A stretch of DNA of 64,000 nucleotides from NCBI GenBank assembly GCA_947568835.1, contig OX387605.1:11846418-11910417 (forward strand). The letters are read 5' to 3'. The translations under genes were made by a program, and so were the position numbers. This DNA comes from Protonemura montana (lineage: Eukaryota; Arthropoda; Insecta; Plecoptera; Nemouridae). Under the pieces are notes generated by a model. It searched no databases, was not told the origin of the DNA, and worked only from the letters and a program-made list of their open reading frames with translations. Shown here one piece after another: positions 1 through 13,600 of the stretch (position 1 is its first letter; every line of letters starts with the position of its first letter).

Positions 1-1315
1 CTTGAAGACGCTTTTATCTGGAGTAAAGCACCGTTCTGGATTTTGTATAACAACTGGGAATTTTTTTTTGAATCAGATCTTGAAAATTGTGCTATTTCTT
101 TCTGTGCAGATTGGTTGGTTCTAGCGTTTTTTTACGAGGAAGCCACTCGCGCAGGGGTCGTATATGAATTATTAGACCAAATTTCAAGTGCTTTTCTCCG
201 TTCTTTACTTAGATGTTAGACAGGGCAAAGTGAACTGAGCTTCATGGCAAAGTGTGCACTGACGCTCGCCTCTTTGCTCCCTACATACCGGCAAATGCCC
301 TTTTATCACATTTTCCCTTCTGCGAGCCATTTCCATGCCGTCAAAGAGGAAAACGCCGGAGTGCTCTTGTCAAATTTACACCAAGAATAAAGTTCGTCAA
401 ACATACGCTTGGAACTGCGGATATTGCTTTGTACACATATTGTATCAATCCCAGGATGATGGCGAATCACAGAAAGTCACCACTGATCCTCAGAAAGACA
501 TTTGAAGTCTTGAGAGGCCAAATAAACTCAAAGTGTAAACGTGATCTACGCAAAATACTAGCATCGAAGAAAGAACAACTGCAACTGCAACAGTAAGAAA
601 ACCACGACGCCCAGTAAAAATATTTGAATGGAATCTCTCCCACACATCCCCGGCCGATTGTCTGGTTGAATAACAACTCCCGAGCCCCTCTCGGTTATTA
701 TTACCGGTGGGATTTGTACTTTCCGGAGTAATTAACTCGATCCCCACCTCCATCTCACCCTCCTATGACAGAGTCGGAGGTATCGAGTAATAATTGGGAA
801 TTAAGCTGATTAGCTCGACGGCAAAGCGCTAGCGTACGTCACGGACGATGATATCGTGTCGCTATCATCATCCGGGGTTATATGGAGCAGCCTGGATAGG
901 TTTCCCACACCCAACCACCCCCTGACTAACCTCTTCTTAATCGCATTGCCACTGAAGTAACCCGAACGACAAACGAAGCACAGGGGGTGGGATTTGCTGC
1001 TCGCTACTTTTGTGGCAGCGGTGGGTATATTAAAATGTTTGATCTGTTTTCAATGCGATCACAGTAAAAGACATATGTTGAAAGCGCTACTGGGAGACAT
1101 AACGTTGGCATAGAGTTATTGTTATCTTATATTAAATATTTCAATTGTTTGATTTTTCTATTGACTCTCAGTTATCTTTCAAGCACAAATATGATTGACC
1201 TAAATGTTTGTATAATCGTGAATATGATTGATTGCGATGCACTCTACAGAAAATGCTCAGAGGCCAGAAAGCATTAAATCAAGAATACCGTAAGCGATGT
1301 ACAAAATCGCCCTAC
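1..1315. other. Intronic DNA downstream of exon 26
   Basis: AT-rich DNA between exon 26 and the next exon of the minus-strand gene, which must lie outside the window since exon 26 ends in a GT donor. I see no exon, RNA gene or clear mobile element here. Confidence 0.6.
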
Positions 1316-1672
1316 CTTGATAAGCTTGGCGATAGTCTTGGTGCCATGGTAGCACGGAGGTAGGCAGTCCTCCAACCTCCCCGCGGGGAGGAACGGCGCC
1401 TGTGCCGAACTGGACGGGTAGCACTTCCTCAGCAGACTGTTCGACGGCTTGCTGACGACCACGACGCCGCCCCCACCGCCGCGCAGACCCGACGCCGCCG
1501 ACGTCGTACCTGCGCGACGCCAGGTTGAGCCGCTGCCACTGCCGCTGCCACTGCCGCTGCCAGCAGTGTCGAGGTCACCCTCTTCGCTGCCACCTTCAGC
1601 CTCCTCGGTTAGGGGGCTGACGGGACGCTGGGAGTTCGGACCAAAGCTGGGCACAGGCAGCAGAAAGCTCTC
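1316..1672 (-). CDS. Exon 26, Gly-Ser repeat linker and CLPPCY segment
   Basis: The 357-bp exon is phase 0 at both ends (119 codons). It encodes ESFLLPVPSFGPNSQRPVSP, an acidic stretch, and then a Gly-Ser run (GSGSGSGSGSGS) coded by a hexamer microsatellite at about 1530-1562. Later come a Gly/Val tract and LEDCLPPCYHGTKTIAKLIK. The last segment looks structured and continues into exons beyond the window. The acceptor is CATTCTAG and the donor GTAGGG. Confidence 0.9.
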
Positions 1673-4600
1673 CTAGAATGTGAGGGAGGACACTATCAGA
1701 GGAAGGGCGCTTTTTGAGTTGAACAATCAATGAGACTTCACCCAATATAGACTGACCCTGCGAATACGCAATATAACCTAGAACGTATTCTGCAACACCT
1801 AATGATCTGAAATTCACTTTATGTTCAGTCGAATAATTTGCCAGGCTTTAATCAATTGGATGGAACTTTCATATTTGCATGATCATTTTTAATTGGAAGT
1901 TCTTTTACCAGTGGCTGCATGTTATTGTAAGATACATAACACACATTTCTTATCTCTTTCCAAAGAGGAATAAAATAAGAAAATACCCTGAACTCATATC
2001 CACTAACTGCAGTGACATGTGCAAGTTAATCCCCATCACAAGACAGCAGGGCGCACATTGGAAACAGCGGAGAGAGGTGCACTTTAGCTGTCAAACCATT
2101 TGGCGTGTGGATGCGCAATAGGTGTTTGTATTGATTGATTGGATGACTTTTCTCCAACAAACTCGAGAGCTTGCAGTTGATGTAATTACGATTGATGCAC
2201 CGTTGAGTGAGTGACGCTGGCCAGCGCGCCAAAGCTTTTGGGCAGCGCTGGCATGTGATTGATGGAAGTATGATTGAGTGGACGTATGCTGGCCGTACCT
2301 AGCACTGAAATATCACACGTGGATAGCACGTGGTGCCGTGTGGGATTAGTCTAGCGGAGATCTCGATTTTTTGTAAGAAATGGACAAAGGGTTGGTGTGG
2401 ACGTGGAGTACGGGTATTGGCACTCTCAGTGTATCCGTGAAGGACCTTTCGATGCTTTTATGTCGATGGAGTTTTTGTATTGGCTTCGCTAAGTTTTAGC
2501 TTGCTCTAAGGAAGCAGGCTATCTTACGTTGTGGACAACTTGGGGGGTGTATTTTACTATGTATTCTGTGTGTAGCTTATAAACGTACACAATCTCATAC
2601 AATTTCAAGTTCTTCTATTTGAAGTATATGTAAATAATAGCTATTTATAAGTTCGGAGAAAAGGTAAGAGGTAAGCAGAAAGTCAATCATGCTGTTCTTT
2701 CTTAGAGTTGTAGTTCTTGGCGATTTTAAATTGAAATGCGTTCTGTTTATCCATCTTCCAGCGTCGAAGAAGTTGTTGTCTTAAAGTAACGGGCACGGAA
2801 CAATATTGTGAGAAACATCCTCGCAGGGCAAAATTTGGCGCCACGCTTGCAATATCTTTCAATATTTGGAAAAAAAATATTATGTTTTCTGGATTTGAGA
2901 CTGCTGGAACTCTGAAAGTAACGATTCGTACTGGCATCATTTTTCTAAAATGCGCAAGTAGCTCATGTTACTTTATATAAAAGCTGAAAGTGTGTCTATT
3001 GTAACGCTAAGTTTAATCAGTAAACCGATTGCTTGCAATATTAAGTACTCGGTGCATAGGATAAAAAATAATGAAGCTTCTCCTGACCCAGCCCGGCTGC
3101 AACGTAAAGAAAATATCCATACTTAAGCACAGTTCCTGATGAACGAGAATTTCCCCGTTAAAATTCGCAAGTCACTGCGAATTAAGTAGCTAGTCAATTT
3201 TACAAAGTTCACTAGCCCCACAGGAGTACGATATTTTAAGAAATATTAAAACTGACTACAATTTAATGAGAAAATATCTAAAATTATGAAGTTTCTTTAA
3301 TATTTTTTCTGCTGAGTTCCCTCATTACCGTAGCACTCACACTACAAAACAAACCACACGTAACAAAAAATATCGTATTTCTCTCTATTGGCGGAAAATG
3401 CTCACCTGAAAAATGTTTAAATTGTATAATAAACCTTATAAGTTGGTTGTTCTTATATACACGAGGACTTCATGGAGATTACTTTCATGCTTCTTTGGCT
3501 GCGCATCTTACCTTGTCTTCGGAGATAGGGCGCAGCTGCTGCGGATCGTCAGGTGAGCCGGGGGGCAGCGGTGGGTGTGCATTGGGCACCGCACCTGCGC
3601 CGAGCGGCCGACCCCACGACTCCTCGATGCGCAGCTGGATGCCGGCTAGGGACGCAGCCTCCTCTTTGCTGCACGGCAGCCCGCCGCCCACCACGAGTTG
3701 CAGTAGCTGCGCACAGAAGATCAAGCACACTTTAGATCCGATGAGGAGGACTATAGGGGCACACGGTTCACGATCGAGTTAAAAGAAATTGTTCGGAGTA
3801 AGCACGAAGAACGCTTCAGAAAACTTGTAAAATCTGACCAAAAGTCTTATATGTCGATAGTTGTTGTCCACGAGTGTTTATACGTTGATTGATTAATGGG
3901 GTTTAGCGACACTCTGTTTTGACAGCGGGCAATGTGGTTTTCATCGTATGTCTTCCCTTCGACTTCTCTCCCGAACAGAACTGGTCATGTGTATGATGGT
4001 CACCCATCCAATACCGCAGTGTTGCTTAACTTCGGTGATCTCATGAGAACCATGAGAAACATGCCAAACCGTTCGGTCTTTATGTGTCCCAGAACCATTC
4101 CATGGGACAAGGATGCACAATTCCAAAGAATAGCACACACTTTCCTCATAAACACAAAAAAGCGGCATCGCATAGGATTTTACGTTTCTCAGGAGAGCGT
4201 TTAGCAATTTTTTTGCCCAGTATTTTACAATACACACTATATAAATAAAAATCAAATGAAAAAATTTGTTTTTTCTCTAGTTTTTCAAGATTTAAAAACA
4301 GCCTTATGCTTTGATTTAAGTACCGTAACAATTTTATTCATGGGGAGCATACTTTTAACATGCACATTCTAATCATACAACATAATGATGCTACAATGAT
4401 CCCAATCCATTACCACTAGGTAAAAAATATCCCCGTAGAAGGAGCAAACAATTTAAATACAACATTGATAAACCCAACAGTTTTCAGATCGCCGACGCCA
4501 ATTGATAGCTCACTTCCCAGACCATCGGGTCCCAGCGTTGCATTGTCACGTCCCGCGAATCGCGGTGTGAGCGTGTCTTTGCAATCCATACCGGCACCGG

Positions 4601-7600
4601 CAGCCAGCAATCAGCTTTCATTTAGAAGAAACAAACAGCTCGCCCGGTTTTTTCATCTTCTTTCACTTTTAATTTAACTGCCGCGTTGATAAAATAATAA
4701 CAGGTTGCATGCTCCCGTAATTGAAAATAGCATTTTAATAACCCATACACTAAAGAGACAGTGAGAGCGACAAAGAGCAAACGAGTTCAGATGGCATTAC
4801 GGAGAGAGACGGAGTATACTACCTCATCAGTCAGCACATGAGTTGTGTACTTTTGAGAGCAAATTACCTCTACGCTCGCCGTGTAATCTACTCTGCGTTA
4901 CACCGTTCGATCGTTATCGCTAGCCGCTATATGTGCGGGGCGTCGAGCCCGGCTCCTGGCGTCGCGACGTCGACGCCGACGACCGTGACGACAAGAGATG
5001 CAGGGCAGTAGAGATATAATATGGACTGAAGAGGCAGTGGCTTAGTTGATGTTAGTTTGCCTGGTAAATTATCCGTTATAAAATCAAACATACGTGTAAA
5101 ATTATTATGATTTGAATGCCAATGTTTAATAGACTAGATGGTGAATTATGTACACAGAAACTAGTTTTAACAGCGCTTTGCAACCAAAAGTAAAGTTTTA
5201 TTGGTATGGTGCCATACTATGCCAAAAAACTGTCGACAAAAAATAAACGTGTACTCGGGGACTGCACAAAGCCCATTTGGGGTAATTAAAAATATTTATT
5301 TGATGAAGACAGGCCCACCTTATCCCCACGATGAAGCAGTTGATCGAATACCTCTAAGTCGCATAAATCGGTTAACGCAACATAACGAAATCGGTTCTAT
5401 ACAAAGCACGGAGAGTTAACATAAATACGGTCGCCGTGATTGACAGCTGTTCGAAGCGAACCAATAAGTTCAACAAATCACTCCTAACGACGCTCGTCCT
5501 GATCACGTGACCATTGTCACGCACACGTGTTGTGACGTCACCGCGAGACCTGTTGCCCGAAGACCGGCATATTAGGAGCTGTCTCTCTGTACTCGGCCCA
5601 GAACCCGCTCCTTCTCATGCCCAGAGCTGGCGAAACCGTTTAACGACGCACTCCATTATAGAAATGCATGGCATCGCTGAGAACTGACGCCAGATTTGTG
5701 AACTATGATCGTATACAAACGTAAGGTTCAACGACGCAATGGAAGATAGCATGATCTCAATTTATTTCACGATTGTTAGCGCCTCCGCTAATTTTACGAA
5801 AGATGATGTTTGATGAATGGAACTGAAAATATGCTTATTAATAGGTTAATTTCTATTCACTTTGTGCATAGTATGCAAAAAAATTTGACGATTTTGGATT
5901 TACTAACACTCACAATCGAAATATTGAGATTTTACATCGGCTAGAGATAGCACTGTTATTACATTTTTCGAGTAGTTAGAACTGTAGAGAGAAACAACCA
6001 ATGTTCTCATCAGAGCAAAGAAGCAGAAATTATTATCCACAGGCATGTAGTCACACTGAATACACCTAGCCGTTCGCAACAAGGGAACGGGAGTATCAGA
6101 GAAACACAGCGCTAGCCTTGATGGTGATAAACCAACCCTACCTAATCGAGCGGTAGCTGTCCTGACGCAACCAAAAGAATGCAAGAGAGAGCGCATCTCA
6201 AAAGAAGCACACGTGCGGGGTGTAATCGCCCTCGTGTCTCACCGAAACCGGGTGATCATCGCTGCCAGTTCATTGGCTGTGTTAGACGCCTGCACTTGTA
6301 GCGTCGCGGCGGCGGCGGCGGCGTCGGCAGAAAGACAGACGCGAGAGGCGATTACCGACTTACACTCCGTCGAGTGTGACGTCAAAGAAGCCGAGGTGTA
6401 TGCAGTAGGTGTACGGGCTTGCGGCACTGACGCGATCACACTTGGTCAGCTGAGAGGGTGGACACTGTTTTTGTTGAGGTGTTGGTCAAACGGATTAGGA
6501 AACGCACCATTGCTTTGATCGCTGGACCGAGCAGGATTTTTGTTCGTTAAAAGAGGACCCACACTGGGTGTTTTGTCGGCTGTGCAGAGATTATAGGTTT
6601 GTGAAATCGGGTTTACCGTTTTTGGAGAGCGGCAAGGCAGATGCATCTAATTTTGCTGAACTCATATTGGGCAGCTAAATTGCATGCTCTTTGAGATCAG
6701 TCTCAGAATTGCTAGTTTTGATTTCACGAGCTCAGATATCCAACTGTACTGAGAACGGTAATGAACTTGTGACAATTAACCCTGTGGCATGGTGCGATGG
6801 TTCTCATGAAACGATGGTCGAACTGCGAAGGATAACTTCAAATACAGCACACAGGTAAATATCTGGCGCAACGCTTCAGATTCGCATGAAAGCCTTACGA
6901 ACAATTTCTGCATTAATTTACAATCTGGCAAAAGGAACGTATCACGTGGCCTAAATTCCTAGAAGTCGTTCTTCCAGCCTTCATTCTTTACCTTATCTGG
7001 TCCAGCGGCGAAACCAGTGGCGAAATCAATTTCGGCGTCGACCACGCGACAGCTCACGCACGCGGAGGAAGTTGCCAAAATGTTGCAGTTTTCGCGCTCG
7101 GTTTCCTGGTAATGGTGGATCGCGCGCTTTGTTTCATTCAAAATACCCGTGCTTCAGGCAAGCGAATTCGTAAACGAGTTTGAAAGAGATTTTACTTTTG
7201 GTCGGTTCATATAAATTTATGATCATTTGCTTTAGCAGCTGCGAGATCTTTCTGTGACTCGTAGGAGTTCGAGTAAGACGACCATTTCACAAAATGACAT
7301 CCTAGTTTTATTTTTTTTTTACAAAATCTAAGATACGTGATCTGGAAAGTCAGATAAGTATACTGTCGCTGTTGGGAATTGGAGGGAATCAAAGAAAAGA
7401 TTAGACCTTTCTTTACAAATCCATAAGTGAATCAAACCACATGGTTATTTGGCGGTCATTTAAATAAAATATAGAGTTATGGACCCCTCAAATATCGACC
7501 AGAAATGTTGAGTTCCTCAAAAAACTTTGTTCCACCTTCAAGGTGGCCAATTTTCGAGAAGAGCAAAATTATTCAATTATTCAATTCTCTCATCCAGCAA

Positions 7601-10600
7601 GTACAAGTGCGGCACTGTGGGTGGTAGAGGGGGAGGGGGGGGGGGGTTAATACAAAGGCCCCGCTTCACTTCCCGCGCGCAGTCGTTTGGACATCTCAGG
7701 TGCGCGGCGCTGAGGCACGTGAACTGACAGTGACATGCCGAGAGCGGGACTCGAACCGGAGTGACTCGTCGGCGATTCCAAGAATACAGCGGAGATGACG
7801 AGCTGAAAATAGCCGTCTCGCAGCTCGCAAGGCATCGCCAGTGCGACAGGGGTAAGGCAGATGTACGACGCACGGCAAGTGTGCTCTCGGTTTACCAACA
7901 GGTCGCCGTCAGCTGACGAGGCAACACTAGAATGAACGGACAAATCTTCGCCAATTCCCCAAACTGCTGAGACCAACATTTCTAGCAACACGAGAGTGCG
8001 TCGTTGAACCTTGCTTCACCTTCGTCAATGCTTGTGGCATTAGATTACTAGTACTGGCCATGGTCGTCAAATCATTCACAGCAATAAAGCGAGTCAAAAG
8101 TTTATTCTCCGGCTCAACTTGAAAATCTGACGAATTTTTTATTCAAGAAAAGGGCCCGTTTTAATAAGGCCGGGACAAAGTTTGAAACTTTTAGGCGTTT
8201 GGAACCATTGGCGTTGAATGTTGCCTAGCACAGTATAACACGGGTCCCTTTGAGGTACACAATCTCCCTACCATCTCTAGATTAAACGCATGGTATCGGC
8301 TTATGTTGTTGTAGGTCAAGTAGAAGTGCGCTAGACCACCAAGGGCTAAACCTACCTGTGGATATATCACTCATTAAACTAATTACTCTAATCACACTCA
8401 ACTCTGAGGTAATTGCAAAATCCAAGAGTTTCTTCAGAATTGTGCGCTGTCAGGGTTAAGTGCATCTCACGTGTTACCCCTGGGTGACTTGACTGTGGCA
8501 GGCCGTGCAAGTCCTAGGCCTGCGAGGGATATTTTGGGTGAGGGTCGATGTCGTAACGAGTACCGTTGAGAGTTAAAACGTTTGCCTGGACTTAGCGTAG
8601 AGAACACACCAGTCTGACTTGAATGGCATTCAAAATCGTCTCAAAGTTGCTAATAGTTATATTTTTCAAATGAATTTAGCACCAAATTAGTCAGAATTGA
8701 TAATATGTGTAATGATAGCAAAACAAACCTTCAGAAGTGTCATTCAAATACGCTTGGATTTGATTTTTTCGATTTTTTAGTACATGAACATTCTGGAAAC
8801 TTCTGTTAGACGGCATATACATAATTTCGAGGTAATTAACCGTAGAGACTTTGAAATTAACTTTGGATCCGTTTGGGTCAGTGGAGCGTGTATGAAAGGC
8901 GAGTGCTATTTTCCTTAGGCTCATTTAACCACCTACGGGATCGTGGAAAATATAGTCGATGATTAGGCAGGCGATCATGGGCGAGAGATCTCCTTGGTTT
9001 TGCAACCTCTTGCAGCGTGTTATTTTCATGTGTCTTTATGACTTATATGAGTGCAGCTAAAATTTATTTAACTTTTACTATGAGCTGTTGGACGCGTGTC
9101 GCGGCTTGGTGCCAGCACTGTCGTCGCCTGAAGACCAAGGATATTATTGTCACAAAGGGTAAGACCAGAGAAAACCGTATAGCTCCCGATGGGGGACAGT
9201 TTTTACCAAAGACTGTAGGGTGAGTGATGTGCAGACGCGATTGCTGGCCAATCGATGTGGACGCTCCACATTAGGAATTAGAATCAAGCAACGGGCACTC
9301 TTGAAAAACACATTAAAGTTAATTTGTACATTACTGTCCTATTGGTCGCCTGAGTACTTAATTATAAGTTTCGTACAATTACTAAAAGAAAGTTAGGGAT
9401 ATACGGGCTAACAATGAGACAAATTGAAATTGTGCTCTTGGCTAGAAATGCCTTGTAGTACTTTCAGATCACGGTCTCTATGTCATCTTCCACTTGCTTA
9501 TCAATCTTGGAGTCAGCTCACGGTTCTTGAGCAGGTAGGATCCAGATTCCAGATGCCCTTTCCAACGACAACTCACCGGTGCGCATGATTCAACGGGCTC
9601 AACGCGCGCCAAAATGTGCGCAAACGAGCGAAGCCGCGTCTTGCGACAATACGTGATGTGCACATGCGCCGCGCACTTCCCGCGCAAGTCGCCAACCGTC
9701 TCGCGCCGGCGCAGTCGCGACGTCACGATGCGCTCGTGCATTTTCGGCACTGCATCGTTGTTGTTCGGGTCTTTGGCTTTGCGCTGGCAACGCCCTATGA
9801 CCGGCGTCCACGATGGCGACGCAGTCATAGCTGAGCGCCTGCGCGCATCCCGTTGCTGCGCTTCTGCGCCTATGCAGCGCTGACGAAGAAGCACGTGCGC
9901 TGGGGTCCGACTGCGCACTGTCGGGAGTACACACAGGTTGCGTGCACACTTTGGGGGGGCACACGCGTCTAGCGTTGGAACCGGCACTGGACGCACGAAC
10001 ACGGGAGTCGAACTCAGGATCGGAAGCTGAGTGAACCTTCTTGCACCCGCGTGCACATGCAACTGCGAACCGGCTGCCAAACGCTGCGCGCGAGCCGATC
10101 CGAGCCGAGGATGACCGAAACGCAGCCTAGGACTTTGTAATAGGTTTCTGGGTCGGTGCCAACTCGAGAGAGACGAGGAGCGCGAGAGTGTGTTAGCCGT
10201 GCGGGAAAGAGATGAAGCGACAGAGTGAAAGTGGACCCGATCACGCAACCCGCCGCTGGACTCTAGCGATACGCATGACGCCGATCGAGTGGCGTGAGTT
10301 TAGGCCAGTCGTTCGGGAGGCTAAGTGGCGTGCCACTGAGATTTGGCTGTAGACATCGAATTTCAAAATCCATAGCTTAGCAAGAAAATCAGGGCTACAC
10401 CTCTTCAGTGCTTATAGCTTGTGAAAGAATATCCTCTGTTCAGAGTTCAGAACACCACTTTTTTCGCACCCTTCTCTGCAACAAAGTCAGTGCGTCGTTT
10501 ACTACTGACAACCTTGTCCATGTGAGTAGCCTGATTAAATCTCATGGCACTCAAGGGGAGATAACGGGTTAATTGTTCTTGTAATCAACCAGGTGCTAAT

Positions 10601-13600
10601 GATCTGGCCGAAGGTGTTTGCGTAACAAGAGCCGCTCGTTTGGTCGGGGATGCAGTCAGATAAGATAGTTGCCCCTGCGGGAGATAGTGCTGGGTCGGGA
10701 GCGGAGAGCAAACAGGCTCTGGAGCGATCGAGCGGGACCGGAGCCTCGACGGCGCGGTGGAGATTGAACAGACCTCGGAGAGTGTAGGCGTTACAATAAT
10801 AACCAAAAGCAACCTGCGATTACAGCATTGTCAGCCACGTGGCCCCGTTGGTAAACAAGTTCATGAGGTGATTCGCGATTCGTAAAACACAATCACCGTT
10901 CTTTTGTTCGGTTCACTTTTTTTTTTCGTTTTTCACGGAACCAGATCTGAAGAAAATGTTTTGAAAATTTTCCTTTGGCGTGGAGGTTAGTGGGGGATGT
11001 TGTGTTAGAAGTATTCGCTGTCCAGGACGCCGTTTTTATCCAACACTTGATCTGGAATTTAGGACGATGATCTATTTTTGACAACTTCCACCGTGTACGA
11101 ACCAGAACAAATCGGTTTGATCGCGGTTCTTTTACACGAATCCTGACGTAAATTCACTCTTAAAAAGTTTGTTGAGAGAATCTTGAAATAAGCAAACAGA
11201 TTCTGAGACAAGCGACGTTAGCGGAGTGAAGGGGTTGCCAGAAAGGGACAGCCGATCCAATCCAAATACGCGAGCGTAAGAGTGATGAGCTGTGTATACT
11301 GTTCTCGTAATAGGTATTGTGGCGACGTCCTCCCACGACGCCGGCGACGTCGGTTGGCCGTTGACGTCAAGGCGAACCGAACCGTACCGATGTGCCGCAG
11401 GAACTCTGCCAGAATTTGCAGCTGAGTGACACTTACAGGCATTACCGTTGATGAGTAGGTGGAAAAATGTCTACGAGGCAATAACTTTGTTGGTATCTAA
11501 ACCAAATTGCTTCGTCGACATTGAATAATTGATTTAAATCATTTCTGGATGAGCGAAATGGAATGTGTTGAATCGATCGCAATGGTCATCTGGCGAAGTA
11601 ACAGATTCCGTTGCGCTCTGGAATTGCTTTTCGAATGTCTTTCTGTTATTGCATTTGTTTATGGGTGTTCCAACGATACATGCATCGCCAACAGTAACAT
11701 TGCGTTTCGTCTACAAAGATCTGTTACTTGGGCGAAACGTCTTCAAACGATCTGCAGCTAGCATTACTGCACCTATAGACACTCACATGTCACAGACAGT
11801 CACGGCGACGGTCAATAGGTTTAAAAATTAAACCACTACCCTTTATACGAATGGCATAAAGGTTTTTTTTAATCAAGTAATAGTCCGGCTATGGTAGCCT
11901 ATGCCAACTGATTCCTCAGTTTCATTACCAGAACTCGTTCAACCATACCGAATACTACAGGGCCGAGAGTGAGCTTTCCTACTCTACCAACGTCGTGCAA
12001 ATGTTTGCTACCCTCGGTTAATTTGCTTTGAGGTGCTTTATCAAATTAGCGAGCGATGATAAGGGGACGTGGGGTGGAAGAGCGAGGGCGAGGGGCGGGG
12101 ATGTTTTGTGTTGGAAAGTTCACTCGTCGATGTAGTAGCTACCTGGTTAGCACAGTGCCGTTCGGGGGGGGGGGGGGGGGGGGGGGCGAGAGCCGTTCAG
12201 GCGAAGGGGATGGAACGGGGGGAGCATGGCTGCGCGGACCGCATATGATAATGGTTATGAAGAGAGCGTATCATCAGACATCACGTATACATGCTACGGT
12301 GACATCCTTTTCGACGTGAAACGTAATTAGCGCTTGCAATTGTTATTCGCTTACAGATGGAGCTCGCTGTTTGGGAAGACATGTTTATTTTCTATTGTAC
12401 GACATGACGAGGTTATGCATGATTAGCTAAAACAGCCGCGTGTATTAACGATATGTTTGCAGATTTGGTTAGGATTGGTGGAAATAGAGGTTCTTCGAAA
12501 TGTGTTTTGAAGTTAGGACTTTGAGTGACACAGTTAATTAAGCAATAAAGAAAATAATTATGGGCTGTTTCCTCTTAGAAATACCTTTCTGAAAATTTTG
12601 AAATATAGGGAATGTGTTCGGAGAAGTCGTGTATTTCTCTGAATTTAGGAAACGGAGATCTGCCAAACAGCTATATACTTTTGACTTGATTTATGTTTTA
12701 ATGGCAATGCGTGGTGCTGAAATTGAAAATAATTTGCTAATCAATCAACTTGAAGATGACCGCTCACACTTTTTATGTCTCAAGAAGCGTCGTCCCAACT
12801 TTAAGACATTGTGACGCCAAGCTACAGTCATCCGATTAACGATGGTAAGTTTTTAATCTCCATGTAAAGTGAGCATGCAGGTAGCATCTTGTTGTTGCAT
12901 TGCAGTGCGCTGTGTGCAAGCGATGCATACAGCGATGCATCGTGGTGAGAAGCGACGAAAGTGCAGCTGAGTCATGATCGACGTCGACCTTTGAGTCGAT
13001 GCAAACGGTATGCAACTATGCAACCCGACCCGTTGCAGAATGCCGACCACAACATGGGAACAAGTCGCCGGCGACAATGCAACGCTCTCTGGAGGGCATA
13101 GGCTTGATTAATTCGATTTGCAGGGTTTAACGACTCACTGGTTTGACAACAGGCCCTGCGACACTGGTCTAATTGCATCGGTGAATGAGTGGACGATTAT
13201 GAACCTAACCTAGCCTAGAAAGGAGGAGGGAAATCTCGGTGCTGGCAAGTAGCCTACTCCTATCGAAGAGCACCAAGGGGACACCGGACCATAGAATCTA
13301 CGCCCAGTGTTACGTCCCTTCCGAAGGATGGTACAACACGGATAACAGGATTCCTCCACAAATCCATGCTGTCAAGAGGTTGACTAGCAAGGCGAATGAA
13401 GTCGCTGTACTAACTTGTATCCCTCCAAACTCTCACCCGAATAGAACTGTTTGATGTGTATAATGGTCACCCACCCAATACCTGACCCATCGCAGTGTTG
13501 CCTGCCTTCGGTGACGTCACGAGATCCTGTGTTTTCAGCACGCAAAACTGTTCGGAGGGTGTAGGTTTAACCACATCTCTATGTAGGAAGAACGACAATC

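Noticed and set aside
3884..4077. A 5S rRNA gene
   Set aside because: Only part of the 5S sequence is kept and it continues into SINE body and tail.
9478..10248. Longest single open frame (256 codons, minus strand)
   Set aside because: Arg/Ser/His-rich with no domain-like pattern, lying over a CpG-rich block where stops are rare by composition; no splice sites linking it to the gene.
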